Source: an uncultured Myxococcales bacterium (GTDB taxonomy: Bacteria > Myxococcota_A > Polyangia > Polyangiales > Polyangiaceae). From it: a DNA stretch of 14,348 nucleotides. Both the position numbers and the translations under genes were made by a program. The DNA is taken from contig CALKVG010000374.1 of assembly GCA_937998045.1 (NCBI GenBank), positions 1 through 14,348 of the forward strand, in the 5' to 3' direction. The notes below the pieces were generated by a model that was not told the DNA's origin, ran no database searches, and saw only the letters and a list, made by a program, of their open reading frames with translations. This document shows positions 6,705 through 14,336 of this stretch, piece by piece. Each line of letters starts with the position of its first letter. Positions within the stretch are counted from its first letter, which is position 1.

Positions 6705-7811
6705 ATGCCTTCCGACGCGAAGCTCATCGCCGTCATCCCCGGTGACGGCATCGGCCCCGAAGTCATCGCGCAGGCGCTGCGCGTGATCGACTTCTACCGC
6801 CAGACTCGGGGGCTGCCGCTCACGGTCTGGCAGCTCGACCTCGGCGCCGAGCGCTATCTGCGCGACGGGACGACCTACCCGAAAGAGGTGCACGCGCGCG
6901 TCGCGAACGAGGCGGCGGCCGTCTTGCTCGGCGCGCTCGGCGATCCGCGGGTGCCCGGCCTCGAGCACGCCCGCGACATCCTCTTCGGGCTGCGCTTCGG
7001 GCTCGACCTCTACGCGAACGTGCGGCCGGTGCGTGCGCTCGCGGATACGCTGGTACCGCTCAAGGGGCGCTCCGCGAAGGATGTCGACTTCGTCGTCTTC
7101 CGCGAGAACACCGAGGGCATCTACGTCGGAATGGGCGGCCAGTTCAAGCGCGGCACCCGCGACGAGGTCGCGATCAACGAGGACGTGAACACGCGCAAGG
7201 GCGTCGAACGCATCGTGCGGGCGGCTTTCGAGTACGCCAGGGCGCACGGCAAGAAGCGCGTCCACATGGCGGACAAATCCAACGCTATGAAGTACGCGCA
7301 CGAGCTCTGGTACCGCGCATTCTTCGAGGTCGCCGGCGACTACCCGGGGATCGAGGCGAAGCACGTCTACATCGACGCGCTCTGCCTGTACCTGGTGCAA
7401 GACCCGACGCCGTTCGAGGTCGTCGTGACCTGCAACCTCTTCGGCGACATCGTCACGGATCTCGGCGCTGCACTCCAGGGCGGCCTCGGGATGGCCGCGA
7501 GCGCGAACGTGCACCCGCGCGTTGCGCGCTGCTGCGACGGCGCTCACGGCGACGGGCGCGTCGCCATGTTCGAGCCCGTGCATGGCTCGGCTCCGCCCCT
7601 CGCCGGCAAGGACGCGGCGAACCCTCTGGCGAGCGTTCTGACGGTCGGCATGATGCTCTCGCACCTCGGCTGGCCGGAGGAAGAGCGCCGCCTCGAGCGC
7701 CTCGTCGCCCGCGCGATCACGGAGAAGATGTGCACCTCCGACGTGGGTGGCTCGCTCGGAACGCGCGCCGTGGGCGACTGGGTGCTCGCCGAGCTCGCCC
7801 GGTCGTTCTAG
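6705..7811 (+). CDS. Isocitrate/isopropylmalate dehydrogenase family enzyme (LeuB-like)
   Basis: Beta-hydroxyacid oxidative decarboxylase of 368 residues, using Mg/Mn and a nicotinamide cofactor. Seen: IPGDGIGPEV at the N-terminus, substrate arginines R97 (GLRFGL), R107 (NVRP) and R133 (FRENTEG), catalytic Y140 and K191, and metal aspartates D224 (VYIDAL), D248 and D252 (NLFGDIVTD). The cofactor loop is EPVHGSAPPLAGKDAANP, lacking the Lys-Tyr pair of NADP-dependent isocitrate dehydrogenase, so NAD is more likely (inference). The short LeuB-like length and FEPVHGSAP favour the isopropylmalate branch, while RENTEG is shared with isocitrate and tartrate dehydrogenases, so the substrate is open. 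No leuA, leuC or leuD is adjacent. The ATG at 6705 begins directly before the conserved first strand; earlier in-frame codons overlap the HAD gene. No clear Shine-Dalgarno. Confidence 0.93.
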   Translation: MPSDAKLIAVIPGDGIGPEVIAQALRVIDFYRQTRGLPLTVWQLDLGAERYLRDGTTYPKEVHARVANEAAAVLLGALGDPRVPGLEHARDILFGLRFGLDLYANVRPVRALADTLVPLKGRSAKDVDFVVFRENTEGIYVGMGGQFKRGTRDEVAINEDVNTRKGVERIVRAAFEYARAHGKKRVHMADKSNAMKYAHELWYRAFFEVAGDYPGIEAKHVYIDALCLYLVQDPTPFEVVVTCNLFGDIVTDLGAALQGGLGMAASANVHPRVARCCDGAHGDGRVAMFEPVHGSAPPLAGKDAANPLASVLTVGMMLSHLGWPEEERRLERLVARAITEKMCTSDVGGSLGTRAVGDWVLAELARSF

Positions 7812-7852
7812 TGAGGAATGGGCGAACGACCTCGCGTCGCGAAGTCGCGGAA

Positions 7853-8857
7853 ATGGGCCCTCTTCGCATGAAGCGCGTTTTCTTCGTCGTCCTGCTTCCG
7901 TTCGCCTGCCACAACGCTCCCGACGAGCCCGTCGCGGCGCGCGACGGCGCTCCTGCAGTCTCCGCTCCGACGGGGGAGGTGGGAGCCGACATCGCCGCCT
8001 CGTCGTCCGGCGCAGCGTCCGGAGCGTCCCCCTCCGAAGGAGGCCGCTCCGATCTGCGCGAGTTCTGCTTCGACGCGTTCGGGGCCGACATCGAGCGCCT
8101 GAAGGGTGTCTGTTCGGCGGAGGACCTGTCGTTCACGCAGGGTATGGAACGCGGCGCGGCCAAGCTCTGCTCCACGGACGTCGCGGCGGCCCTGTCCCGC
8201 GGCCGGGCCACGTTCGACCCGGACGCCGCGCGTTCCTGTGTCGAGATGCTGCGCTCGAAGGCCATGGTCCAGTCCAGCGAGACGGACACGTTCTTCGCGC
8301 ACTCGCCGTGCGACCGGGTGCTGCTTGGGACGCAGGCTGAGGGCGCGGCGTGTCGGTTCTCCGTGGAGTGCAGGGAGGGGCTCGCGTGCGTCGGCTATCG
8401 CAGCGGCGTCGACGGCGTGTGCAAGAAGCCCCCGGGCGCCGGCGAGGCCTGCTCGGAGCAAGCCTACGGCACGATCCTCAACGCATCTGCCGTCGCGCTG
8501 CACCACCCGCCGTGTGCGCGCGGCGCGTGGTGCGACCGCACGACATGTCGTCCGCGCACGCCGGCGGGAAAGACGTGCACGAGGAGCGACGCGTGCGACG
8601 AAGGCCTCGTCTGCACGGTCGGCAAGTGCGCCGTCGCGGCGCCAAAGGGCGGCGCGTGCAGCACGAGTCAGGATTGCTCGTTCGGCTTGTGGTGCGATCG
8701 GCGCGGCGGCGCGAGCGCGGGGAAGTGCGCGTCGAAGCGGGAGGCGGGACAGCCCTGCACGTCCAACGACGACTGCAAGGGCCGCTGCGACATCCCGAAG
8801 GCTGACGCCGGCTCCTCGGGTCCCGGCAGATGCGTGCCTGTCTGCGGATCGGGGTAA
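7853..8857 (+). CDS. Cys-rich putative lipoprotein with Dickkopf-like repeats
   Basis: Predicted secreted, probably lipid-anchored protein of 334 residues. The N-terminus MKRVFFVVLLPFAC looks like a short lipoprotein signal, although PFAC is a poor lipobox. An Ala/Ser/Gly-rich linker follows, then a region with spaced Cys, then from about residue 165 tandem units of the form GxxCxxxxxCxxGLxC...GxC, as in the Cys-rich Dickkopf-type domains common in myxobacterial surface proteins. I count 27 cysteines; without the lipidated one, 26 remain, enough for 13 disulphides. Two starts are possible: ATG 7853 and ATG 7868 (which gives MKRVFF directly). Neither has a strong Shine-Dalgarno. Function unknown. 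It lies 41 bases after the dehydrogenase stop but seems unrelated to that operon in function. Confidence 0.8.
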   Translation: MGPLRMKRVFFVVLLPFACHNAPDEPVAARDGAPAVSAPTGEVGADIAASSSGAASGASPSEGGRSDLREFCFDAFGADIERLKGVCSAEDLSFTQGMERGAAKLCSTDVAAALSRGRATFDPDAARSCVEMLRSKAMVQSSETDTFFAHSPCDRVLLGTQAEGAACRFSVECREGLACVGYRSGVDGVCKKPPGAGEACSEQAYGTILNASAVALHHPPCARGAWCDRTTCRPRTPAGKTCTRSDACDEGLVCTVGKCAVAAPKGGACSTSQDCSFGLWCDRRGGASAGKCASKREAGQPCTSNDDCKGRCDIPKADAGSSGPGRCVPVCGSG

Positions 8858-8969
8858 TCGCGCGCGAGCGCGTCTGGGCGGCACAATCCCGCCCCAAAAA
8901 CGACCCCGACATTTCGCCCCGCCTTCGCGCCGATGGCACGAAAGCGCGGCATCGTCGTCGTGCCCGGGT

Positions 8970-8974
8970 GGAGG
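8970..8974 (+). promoter_or_regulatory. Strong ribosome binding site of the GNAT-like gene
   Basis: GGAGG with a 5-base spacer to the ATG at 8980. It is one of the best Shine-Dalgarno sequences in the window and fixes the start of the GNAT-like protein, rejecting the much longer in-frame extension upstream. Confidence 0.8.
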
Positions 8975-8979
8975 ACTGG

Positions 8980-9498
8980 ATGGCCGACTACGACGTGCGT
9001 TCGCTCGAGCCGAACGATTTCGAGCGTTTGATGACGCTCGAGCAGACGCTGTTCGGTGACAAGGGGGAAAAGACGCTTGGCCCCTTTTACGTGAGGCTCT
9101 GCTGCGACTTGTTCAACGACACGTGCTTTCTCGCGATGTTCGACGGGGAACCTGTCGGATACATGCTCTCGTTCGTGCGCGGCCGCGAGGCGTACTGTTC
9201 CACTCTCGCGATCGCGCCCGCCCACCAGCGCACGCGCTTGGTGTACCGGTTCGTGCAGTCGTTCGTGGGCGCGATCGCGTCGCGCGTAGACGCCGTGTGG
9301 TTCACCGTGCACGAAGCGAACGCCGACGCACGCGCGCTGCACGCGACGCTGGGCGCGCGGGAGACGGGCGTTCACGACGCCTACTACGGGCCGGGCGAGC
9401 CGCGCATCGTTTCGCGCATCGATCGCGTTGCGTTCGACAAGCTGCGCGCAAGGATGCGCCGGCTGGGGCTCCTGGCCGAGCCGGCGGCGGTGGCGTAG
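8980..9498 (+). CDS. GNAT-family N-acetyltransferase-like protein
   Basis: 172-residue cytoplasmic protein with the GNAT layout: YDVRSLEPNDFERLMTLE (strand 1 and helix 1), FLAMFDGEPVGYMLSF (strands 2-3), AYCSTLAIAP (strand 4), then the helix that normally begins with the acetyl-CoA loop, and LHATLGARETGVHDAYYG (helix 4 to strand 6), a typical GNAT ending. The loop R/Q-x-x-G-x-G/A reads QRTRLV (83-88), so the central glycine is Arg and acyl-CoA binding may be altered or lost. The start is fixed by the GGAGG before the ATG. The PlsC-like gene follows after 6 bases, indicating a shared mRNA and perhaps a shared product. Acceptor unknown. The 122 bases upstream hold no recognisable gene. Confidence 0.78.
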   Translation: MADYDVRSLEPNDFERLMTLEQTLFGDKGEKTLGPFYVRLCCDLFNDTCFLAMFDGEPVGYMLSFVRGREAYCSTLAIAPAHQRTRLVYRFVQSFVGAIASRVDAVWFTVHEANADARALHATLGARETGVHDAYYGPGEPRIVSRIDRVAFDKLRARMRRLGLLAEPAAVA

Positions 9499-9504
9499 GC
9501 GGCG

Positions 9505-10305
9505 GTGCTCGCGATGAGCGACGTCGCCGAATCGGTCTCCCCGGCGGGCGGTACGCACGCGGGGGTGCGCGCGCGCGCATTCGTGCGCGCGCTCGGTCTC
9601 GTGTCCTCGGTAGGCCGTCTCATCCTGGATGCCCGGACCGACGCGAGCCCGTCGGCGCTGGTCTTCGCGCCGCGGGCGCAGCGTACGGCGCGGCGTATCC
9701 TCTCGGCCCACGGCGTCGAGGTGAGGACTGCGGGGCGAGCGCCGGAGGTCCCCGCGATCCTCGTCGCAAACCACGTCAGCTACCTCGATCCGCTCGTCGT
9801 TTCGTCGGTGGCCCCGTGCGTCTCGATCGCGAAGGGCGAGACCGCCGGATGGCCCCTCATCGGTCGTGGGTTGCGCGCGCTCGGCGTCCTCTTCGTTCGT
9901 CGCGGCGACGCCCATAGCGGCGCGGTGGCCCTCCGGCGGGCACTTCGCGCGCTGCGCAGCGGCGCGGCAGTGCTCAACTTCCCCGAGGGGACCACCTGCG
10001 ACGGGCGCGAGGTAGGCCCGTTTTGCCGCGGATGCTTCGGACTCGCGCCGCTGGCGCGGGTGCCGCTCGTCCCGACGTCCATCGTCTACGACGACGAGCG
10101 CGTGCCGTGGTACGGCGGAACGGCGTTTCTGCCGCACTATTGGAAGCTCGCAGGTGCGCGATCGGTCGTGGCGCGCGTCTCGTTCGGAGAGCCGCTCTCC
10201 GCGGACGAGGTGGCCGATGCGGAGGACGTCGCGACGGAGCTCTCGCTGCGCGCACGATCCGCAGTCGCCGCGATGGCCCGCCGGGCTCGAGCGGAGCGCG
10301 CGTGA
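9505..10305 (+). CDS. PlsC-type 1-acyl-glycerophosphate acyltransferase family protein
   Basis: Transfers an acyl chain from acyl-ACP or acyl-CoA to a hydroxyl of a lipid or other acceptor at the membrane face. Of 266 residues, all four family blocks are seen: NHVSYLD (H90 and D95, the HX4D catalytic pair), GVLFVRRGD (127-135), FPEGTTCDG (159-167), and VPLVPTSIVY (186-195). The segment at residues 25-45 is only mildly hydrophobic, so peripheral membrane binding is likely. Start: GTG 9505, which has AGGCGG just upstream, or ATG 9514, nine bases later; the difference is three residues. It lies 6 bases after the GNAT-like gene and 28 before the ureohydrolase gene. The acceptor could be lysophosphatidate, but the context leaves room for an amino-lipid or secondary-metabolite role. 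Confidence 0.92.
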   Translation: MLAMSDVAESVSPAGGTHAGVRARAFVRALGLVSSVGRLILDARTDASPSALVFAPRAQRTARRILSAHGVEVRTAGRAPEVPAILVANHVSYLDPLVVSSVAPCVSIAKGETAGWPLIGRGLRALGVLFVRRGDAHSGAVALRRALRALRSGAAVLNFPEGTTCDGREVGPFCRGCFGLAPLARVPLVPTSIVYDDERVPWYGGTAFLPHYWKLAGARSVVARVSFGEPLSADEVADAEDVATELSLRARSAVAAMARRARAERA

Positions 10306-10319
10306 GTCCGGAGCCAGTC

Positions 10320-10325
10320 GAGGAG
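10320..10325 (+). promoter_or_regulatory. Ribosome binding site of the ureohydrolase gene
   Basis: GAGGAG followed by an 8-base spacer to the ATG at 10334. It supports this start against longer in-frame extensions that overlap the PlsC-like gene. Confidence 0.75.
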
Positions 10326-10333
10326 ACAGAAAC

Positions 10334-11281
10334 ATGCCGCAGTCACCCGCGTTCGCCTACATCCGTCAAGGCAACACGCCCTTCTTCCGCTTGCCGACGG
10401 TGAACGTCGAGGCCGGGTCGCCCTATGCGGGGCTGGACGCGGTGGTCATCGGAGTTCCCTTCGACGCAGCCACGACCTATCGGCCCGGCGCGCGGTTCGC
10501 CCCGTACGAGGTGCGTCGCGTCAGCGCGCTCGTGCAAACGTTCCATCCGACCCACAAGGTGGACGTCTTCGCAAAGCTCCGTGCCGCCGACGGGGGCAAC
10601 GTCGCCGTGCCACCCTTCGCCCCGCCGCTGGCGCGCGAGGTCATCGAGAACGAAATCGCAGCCGTAGCAGCTGCCGGGGCCGTGCCGTTCGCCGTCGGAG
10701 GCGATCACTCGATCGCGCTGCCCGTGATGCGCGCTCTGGCCAAAAAGCACGGCCCGCTCGCCGTCGTGCACGTCGACGCTCACCTCGACACGAGCGACGC
10801 CGAAGTTTGGGGTGACGCGTTTCACCACGGAACGCCGCTCCGCCATGCGATCGACGAGGGACTGATCGAGCGCGGCCAGCTCCACCAGGTGGGGATCCGC
10901 GCGACGTGGGGCTACCCGGAAGAGGGAGCGCTCGCGGCGGGTCACGGGGCGACCCTTTACGACGTCGACACCCTCGCCGCTCGCGGGATCGCGAGCGTTT
11001 CGAGCCACATCGTGGCCTCCGTGGGTCAGAGGCCGCTGTACATCACGTTCGACATCGACGGCGTGGACCCTGCGTTCGCCCCGGGCACCGGAACGCCGGT
11101 GCCGGGCGGCCTCAGCTCCCGGGAAGCGATCGCGCTTATCCGTGGGCTGGCGGGCGCCGACGTGGTCGGGATGGACCTGGTCGAGGTGTGTCCTGCGCTC
11201 GATCACGCCGACATCACCTCCCACCTTGCCGCCCACCTGCTCTTCGAGGGGCTCGCGCTGCTCGCGCTTCGCCACGCCTAA
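10334..11281 (+). CDS. Agmatinase-family ureohydrolase
   Basis: Binuclear manganese enzyme that hydrolyses a guanidino compound to urea and an amine. 315 residues, the usual agmatinase length. All metal ligands are present: H125 in GGDHSIA, D148, H150 and D152 in HVDAHLD, and D240 and D242 in FDIDGVDPAFAPGTGTP. The N-terminal FFRLPTV and VVIGVPFDAATTYRPGAR resemble the guanidinobutyrase/guanidinopropionase/agmatinase group more than arginase, so the substrate may be agmatine (giving putrescine) or a guanidino acid. It follows the PlsC-like gene by 28 bases and has a strong ribosome site. No arginine decarboxylase or other polyamine gene is seen nearby. The gene symbol speB is not given because substrate is unresolved. 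Confidence 0.93.
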   Translation: MPQSPAFAYIRQGNTPFFRLPTVNVEAGSPYAGLDAVVIGVPFDAATTYRPGARFAPYEVRRVSALVQTFHPTHKVDVFAKLRAADGGNVAVPPFAPPLAREVIENEIAAVAAAGAVPFAVGGDHSIALPVMRALAKKHGPLAVVHVDAHLDTSDAEVWGDAFHHGTPLRHAIDEGLIERGQLHQVGIRATWGYPEEGALAAGHGATLYDVDTLAARGIASVSSHIVASVGQRPLYITFDIDGVDPAFAPGTGTPVPGGLSSREAIALIRGLAGADVVGMDLVEVCPALDHADITSHLAAHLLFEGLALLALRHA

Positions 11282-11368
11282 CTTTTGGAGGTTCGAGGGA
11301 GAGGCGGCGAGCCTTCGTTGCAAAAACGTCACTCTTGCGTCGCTCGAGTGACAAGCTACATGTTGTGA

Positions 11369-12283
11369 GTGGGCTGGCTTCCTCCTCCGTGGCACGAGTA
11401 CCCTGACGCTGAAGGCTTCGACGAAGGCTGGTGCAACCTCGGGACCGCCATTGGCGCCCGGATGAGCGTGGTCGGCACCTCCGTGGGCGGTCGGCCCCTG
11501 AGGCGGTTCGACGTCGGAGCGCCGGACGGACCCGCGGTGTTGCTCACCGGACTGGTGCACGGCATCGAGTTCGTTGGCTCGCTGGCGCTGATGGAGGTCG
11601 TTCGATCCATTGCCAGCGACCCGCGGAGCGACCTTCTGCGCCACGCGCATCTGGTCGTTCTCCCCGTCGTCAATCCCGACGGGCTTCACGCCAACTGCGC
11701 GCGGCTCGCGTCCGGGCGCCGCGCCTTCCACCGCTGCAACGCGCGCGGAGTGGACCTGAACCGCAACTTCCCGCGATTGACCAGCGAGATCCCGCTCAAT
11801 CCATTGGGCGGCTCGCGGTGGCGTGTGTCGCCTCATTACGTCGGGCCACGACCTCTCTCCGAGCCCGAGACGCGCGCGCTGCACGACGTCGCTCACGAAG
11901 TGCGCCCCAGCGTTTCCGTCGGCTTTCACTCGTTCGGCGAGCTGCTGCTCTATCCCTGGGCTTTCACGACGCGGCCCAACCCGCGCCGCTCCAAGTACGA
12001 GCGAGCGGGGCGTGCGTTCGTCGGGGGACTGCGCGGCGCCACTTACCGGGTGATGCAGGCCACCGACTGGTACAGCACCGTCGGCGATATGGACGACTGG
12101 CTCGATGCCACCTACGGCACCCTCGCGTTTACCGTCGAGGTGAGCCGCCCGATGCGCAGGCTCTCGAACCTTCGCCGGCTGTCGAATCCGTTCGCGTGGT
12201 CGAATCCCGTGGAAGTCGCGCCCGCGGTCTCCGGAATGGCGCCCGGGGTCGACGCTCTCGTTCGAGAGGCGCTCGCGGCGTAG
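11369..12283 (+). CDS. M14-family zinc carboxypeptidase-like protein
   Basis: Zinc-dependent peptidase of 304 residues with the full M14 active site: H64 and E67 in VHGIEF, N131-R132 in DLNRNFP, third zinc ligand H187 in FHSFGELLLYPW, and catalytic glutamate E257 in FTVEVS. SEPETRAL and the region WYSTVGDMDDW before the last strand match the family. Position 189 is Phe where pancreatic carboxypeptidase A has Tyr198. No signal peptide or membrane helix is seen, so it may be cytoplasmic. The GTG at 11369 is the first start after an in-frame TGA and keeps the N-terminal helix; ATG 11462 would remove it. No Shine-Dalgarno is visible; TACATG ends 6 bases upstream, so a leaderless mRNA is possible. 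Substrate unknown: peptide or cell-wall fragment are both possible. Confidence 0.9.
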   Translation: MGWLPPPWHEYPDAEGFDEGWCNLGTAIGARMSVVGTSVGGRPLRRFDVGAPDGPAVLLTGLVHGIEFVGSLALMEVVRSIASDPRSDLLRHAHLVVLPVVNPDGLHANCARLASGRRAFHRCNARGVDLNRNFPRLTSEIPLNPLGGSRWRVSPHYVGPRPLSEPETRALHDVAHEVRPSVSVGFHSFGELLLYPWAFTTRPNPRRSKYERAGRAFVGGLRGATYRVMQATDWYSTVGDMDDWLDATYGTLAFTVEVSRPMRRLSNLRRLSNPFAWSNPVEVAPAVSGMAPGVDALVREALAA

Positions 12284-12332
12284 TGTCACGAGTCGTGGTC
12301 GTATTGGACCCTATACTCGGGACAACTGGCAG

Positions 12333-14336
12333 CTAGTGCTTGCAGAACGCGGCTGCGTTCGCCGGGATCCCGCCGGCAGTGCCCCCTTGTAACGGGATGT
12401 TCTCGATGAACTGGTGGTTCTGGTAGTTGAACGGCGGTTGTGCGTTGCTGCTCACCGAGTCCACGCAAAGCTGGTTGCCCGTCGTCGGCGGATTGGTGAC
12501 GCCGTCGAGCTGTTGATCCGCGTGATGCGACGGAGTCGTCGCGACGTCGCAGGACGACAGCATCCCGCCGCTAACGTGCGCGACGATCGTGCCGACAGTC
12601 CACAGGTCGCCGCTCGCGTCGTTTCCAGGAGTCACGAGGAGCGGCATCGTCTGGCCGGTCACCGGGTTATACCCTACCGAGAGGACGCGCTCGCCGTTGC
12701 AATACAGGTTCACGTGCGGTCGCGCGTTGCTCGTGCCGCCGTGATTCCCGTAATGGTTGACGCCGACGACGAAGACGTCGCTGTCGTTCGGATTGTCGAT
12801 GTTGATGTTCTCGGGTGCGCAAAACTCGGCGGTGTTCGTCGGATCGTCGACGCCCTTGTCGCAGGTGATGTTGTCCTGATCCAGCCGCGCGTTCGCGCAG
12901 GGGGGAGTTCCGCGGCTGGACCACCCTGCGCACGCGGAGTTGGGGGACATGGGATAGGTCCATTGGGGCGAAGGGTTGCCGTAGTAGCAGTCCTCGCCCG
13001 CCCCGCTCGTCGGATCCGAGCAGGTCATATCCCAGCCGTGCGCGGAACAGGACATCCCTTGCAGCTCGGCGAAGTGGAGGTCGATGTCGTTGCCCGCCGG
13101 GTTGGAGGACTCGTCACCGCCTACCGTGTCCCAGCACAGCTCGGCGCGAATTCCGGGCGCGCGAACCTGCACCTTCTGAGTGCACACGTAATGCGCCCCG
13201 TTCAGATCCCACTCGCCCTGGACGAGGTAATCACCGCTCAGCCCGAACGCGGGATGCACCTGACCGCCCGCGACGCCATTTCCGTAGCTCGCGGCTTGAA
13301 CGCTGATGAGGGGTTGACCCGGAGCGGCGAGGTACTTGGGCGGATTGCTCGTCGCCGAGTACTGGACCGGCGTCCTGGTTCCCTGGCGCGTGCCGGCGGC
13401 GGTCGAGTCCGCCTGGTTGTAGATGGCGAAGGTCGGATGCGGCAGGACGTTGTCGCAATCGCCGCCGACGACGGTCCACGTCCAGTTCATCGCGTTCGGG
13501 CGCTGCGCCGGGTCGACAATCCACTGCGATCCGTCGATGAGCGGGATGTTCTTCGGATCCGGGTAAGGCTGCTCGACGACCGGAGCGGTGGGGCACTCGA
13601 CCGGTACGCTCTGGCAAGCGCAGCTCATCGAGCGCGGGTTCTCCGGAAGACCATCGCAGTTGAAGTCGCCCGCGGCGCACACATCGTCGGGATACGGAGG
13701 TTGGGCTCCTCGGCAGACGCCGGACCATTTCGGGAACTCGCCGCCCGCGCAATCCAGCGAGCCGAGCGAGTTCACCGTGCACCAGCCGACGGGCTGCTTG
13801 GTCCCAGGGTCGGCCTGAGACGCAGGGACGAGGTAACACGGCCTCGTTTGTCCATTTCCGGGGCAGCCGCACCCCTCGTCGACCTGGCCGTCGCAATCGT
13901 CGTCGAAGCCGTTTCCCGCGGTGCCGTTGAGCAGCGATGCCGATACGCCGAGCGCCTGCAGCGCCTGGTCCGTCGGTCCGTCGCACTCGTTTTGCGTCAT
14001 GGTGACGCAGCGCTGCGGGAGCGGCGGCGTTCCAGCGTCGCCCGAGACGCACGTCATTCCGTCGATCGTGGGCGTGCCGTCATTCGCGAGCGACGCATCC
14101 GTGAGCCCCGCCTCGGAACCGCTGCTCGATCCGCCGAACACCGACCCGTCCGGGGTGAAGCCCCCACTCGAGCCGCCAGAGCTCGATGCGCCGCTCGACC
14201 CGCCGGGGCTCCCCGGACCGGCGTCGCCGGAGAAGCTCGACGTTATCGTCGAAGAGCAGCCGCCCGCCAGCGCGAGGCCAACGAGGCCAACTGCAGCGAA
14301 ACTCGAAGCGCGCCCAAACTGACTAAGAAGAAACAT
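12333..14336 (-). CDS. Large Cys-rich lipoprotein with MopE-like motif and YfaP-like C-terminal domain
   Basis: Predicted lipid-anchored surface protein of 667 residues. Signal: FAAVGLVGLALAGG then C27. Residues 31-90 are a Gly/Ser/Asp-rich linker. At 141-158 GNGFDDDCDGQVDEGCGC resembles MopE-type Asp/Cys repeats, and DFNCDG (224-229) is a weaker second copy. Residues about 285-392 alternate strands and contain LSGDYLVQGEWDLNG, like an immunoglobulin/PKD-type module. From about 396 the motifs AELCWDT, NDIDLHF, PENINI and VNLYCNGER follow the order of YfaP (DUF2135)-like domains. About 30 cysteines are present. No catalytic residues are recognised. Likely an adhesive or metal-binding surface protein (inference). 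The ATG at 14336 lies 12 bases from the window end, so its promoter is outside. It converges with the M14 gene across 49 bases. Confidence 0.85.
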   Translation of the reverse strand: MFLLSQFGRASSFAAVGLVGLALAGGCSSTITSSFSGDAGPGSPGGSSGASSSGGSSGGFTPDGSVFGGSSSGSEAGLTDASLANDGTPTIDGMTCVSGDAGTPPLPQRCVTMTQNECDGPTDQALQALGVSASLLNGTAGNGFDDDCDGQVDEGCGCPGNGQTRPCYLVPASQADPGTKQPVGWCTVNSLGSLDCAGGEFPKWSGVCRGAQPPYPDDVCAAGDFNCDGLPENPRSMSCACQSVPVECPTAPVVEQPYPDPKNIPLIDGSQWIVDPAQRPNAMNWTWTVVGGDCDNVLPHPTFAIYNQADSTAAGTRQGTRTPVQYSATSNPPKYLAAPGQPLISVQAASYGNGVAGGQVHPAFGLSGDYLVQGEWDLNGAHYVCTQKVQVRAPGIRAELCWDTVGGDESSNPAGNDIDLHFAELQGMSCSAHGWDMTCSDPTSGAGEDCYYGNPSPQWTYPMSPNSACAGWSSRGTPPCANARLDQDNITCDKGVDDPTNTAEFCAPENINIDNPNDSDVFVVGVNHYGNHGGTSNARPHVNLYCNGERVLSVGYNPVTGQTMPLLVTPGNDASGDLWTVGTIVAHVSGGMLSSCDVATTPSHHADQQLDGVTNPPTTGNQLCVDSVSSNAQPPFNYQNHQFIENIPLQGGTAGGIPANAAAFCKH

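Noticed and set aside
6135..7664. Antisense open frame of 509 codons over the HAD and dehydrogenase genes
   Set aside because: It mirrors the codon phase of well-conserved enzymes and its translation is low-complexity Arg-rich sequence.
8830..8979. Longer start for the GNAT-like protein
   Set aside because: The extension overlaps the end of the Cys-rich lipoprotein gene, has no GNAT features, and the GGAGG site points to the ATG at 8980.
8980..10305. Ornithine-lipid genes olsB and olsA
   Set aside because: The GNAT-like protein is too short and lacks OlsB features, and PlsC homology alone does not identify OlsA.
8668..10335. Antisense open frame of 555 codons over the GNAT-like and PlsC-like genes
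   Set aside because: Same GC-bias artefact; no recognisable motif, and the plus-strand genes have clear motifs and ribosome sites.
10343..12289. Very long antisense open frame (648 codons) over the ureohydrolase and M14 genes
   Set aside because: It covers two genes with intact catalytic motifs and crosses the gap between them. The protein is Arg/His-rich and without domains, the usual shadow of strong third-position GC.
12287..12297. Palindrome CACGAGTCGTG between the M14 and last lipoprotein genes as a terminator
   Set aside because: The loop would be a single base and no T-run follows, so a stable terminator hairpin is unlikely.
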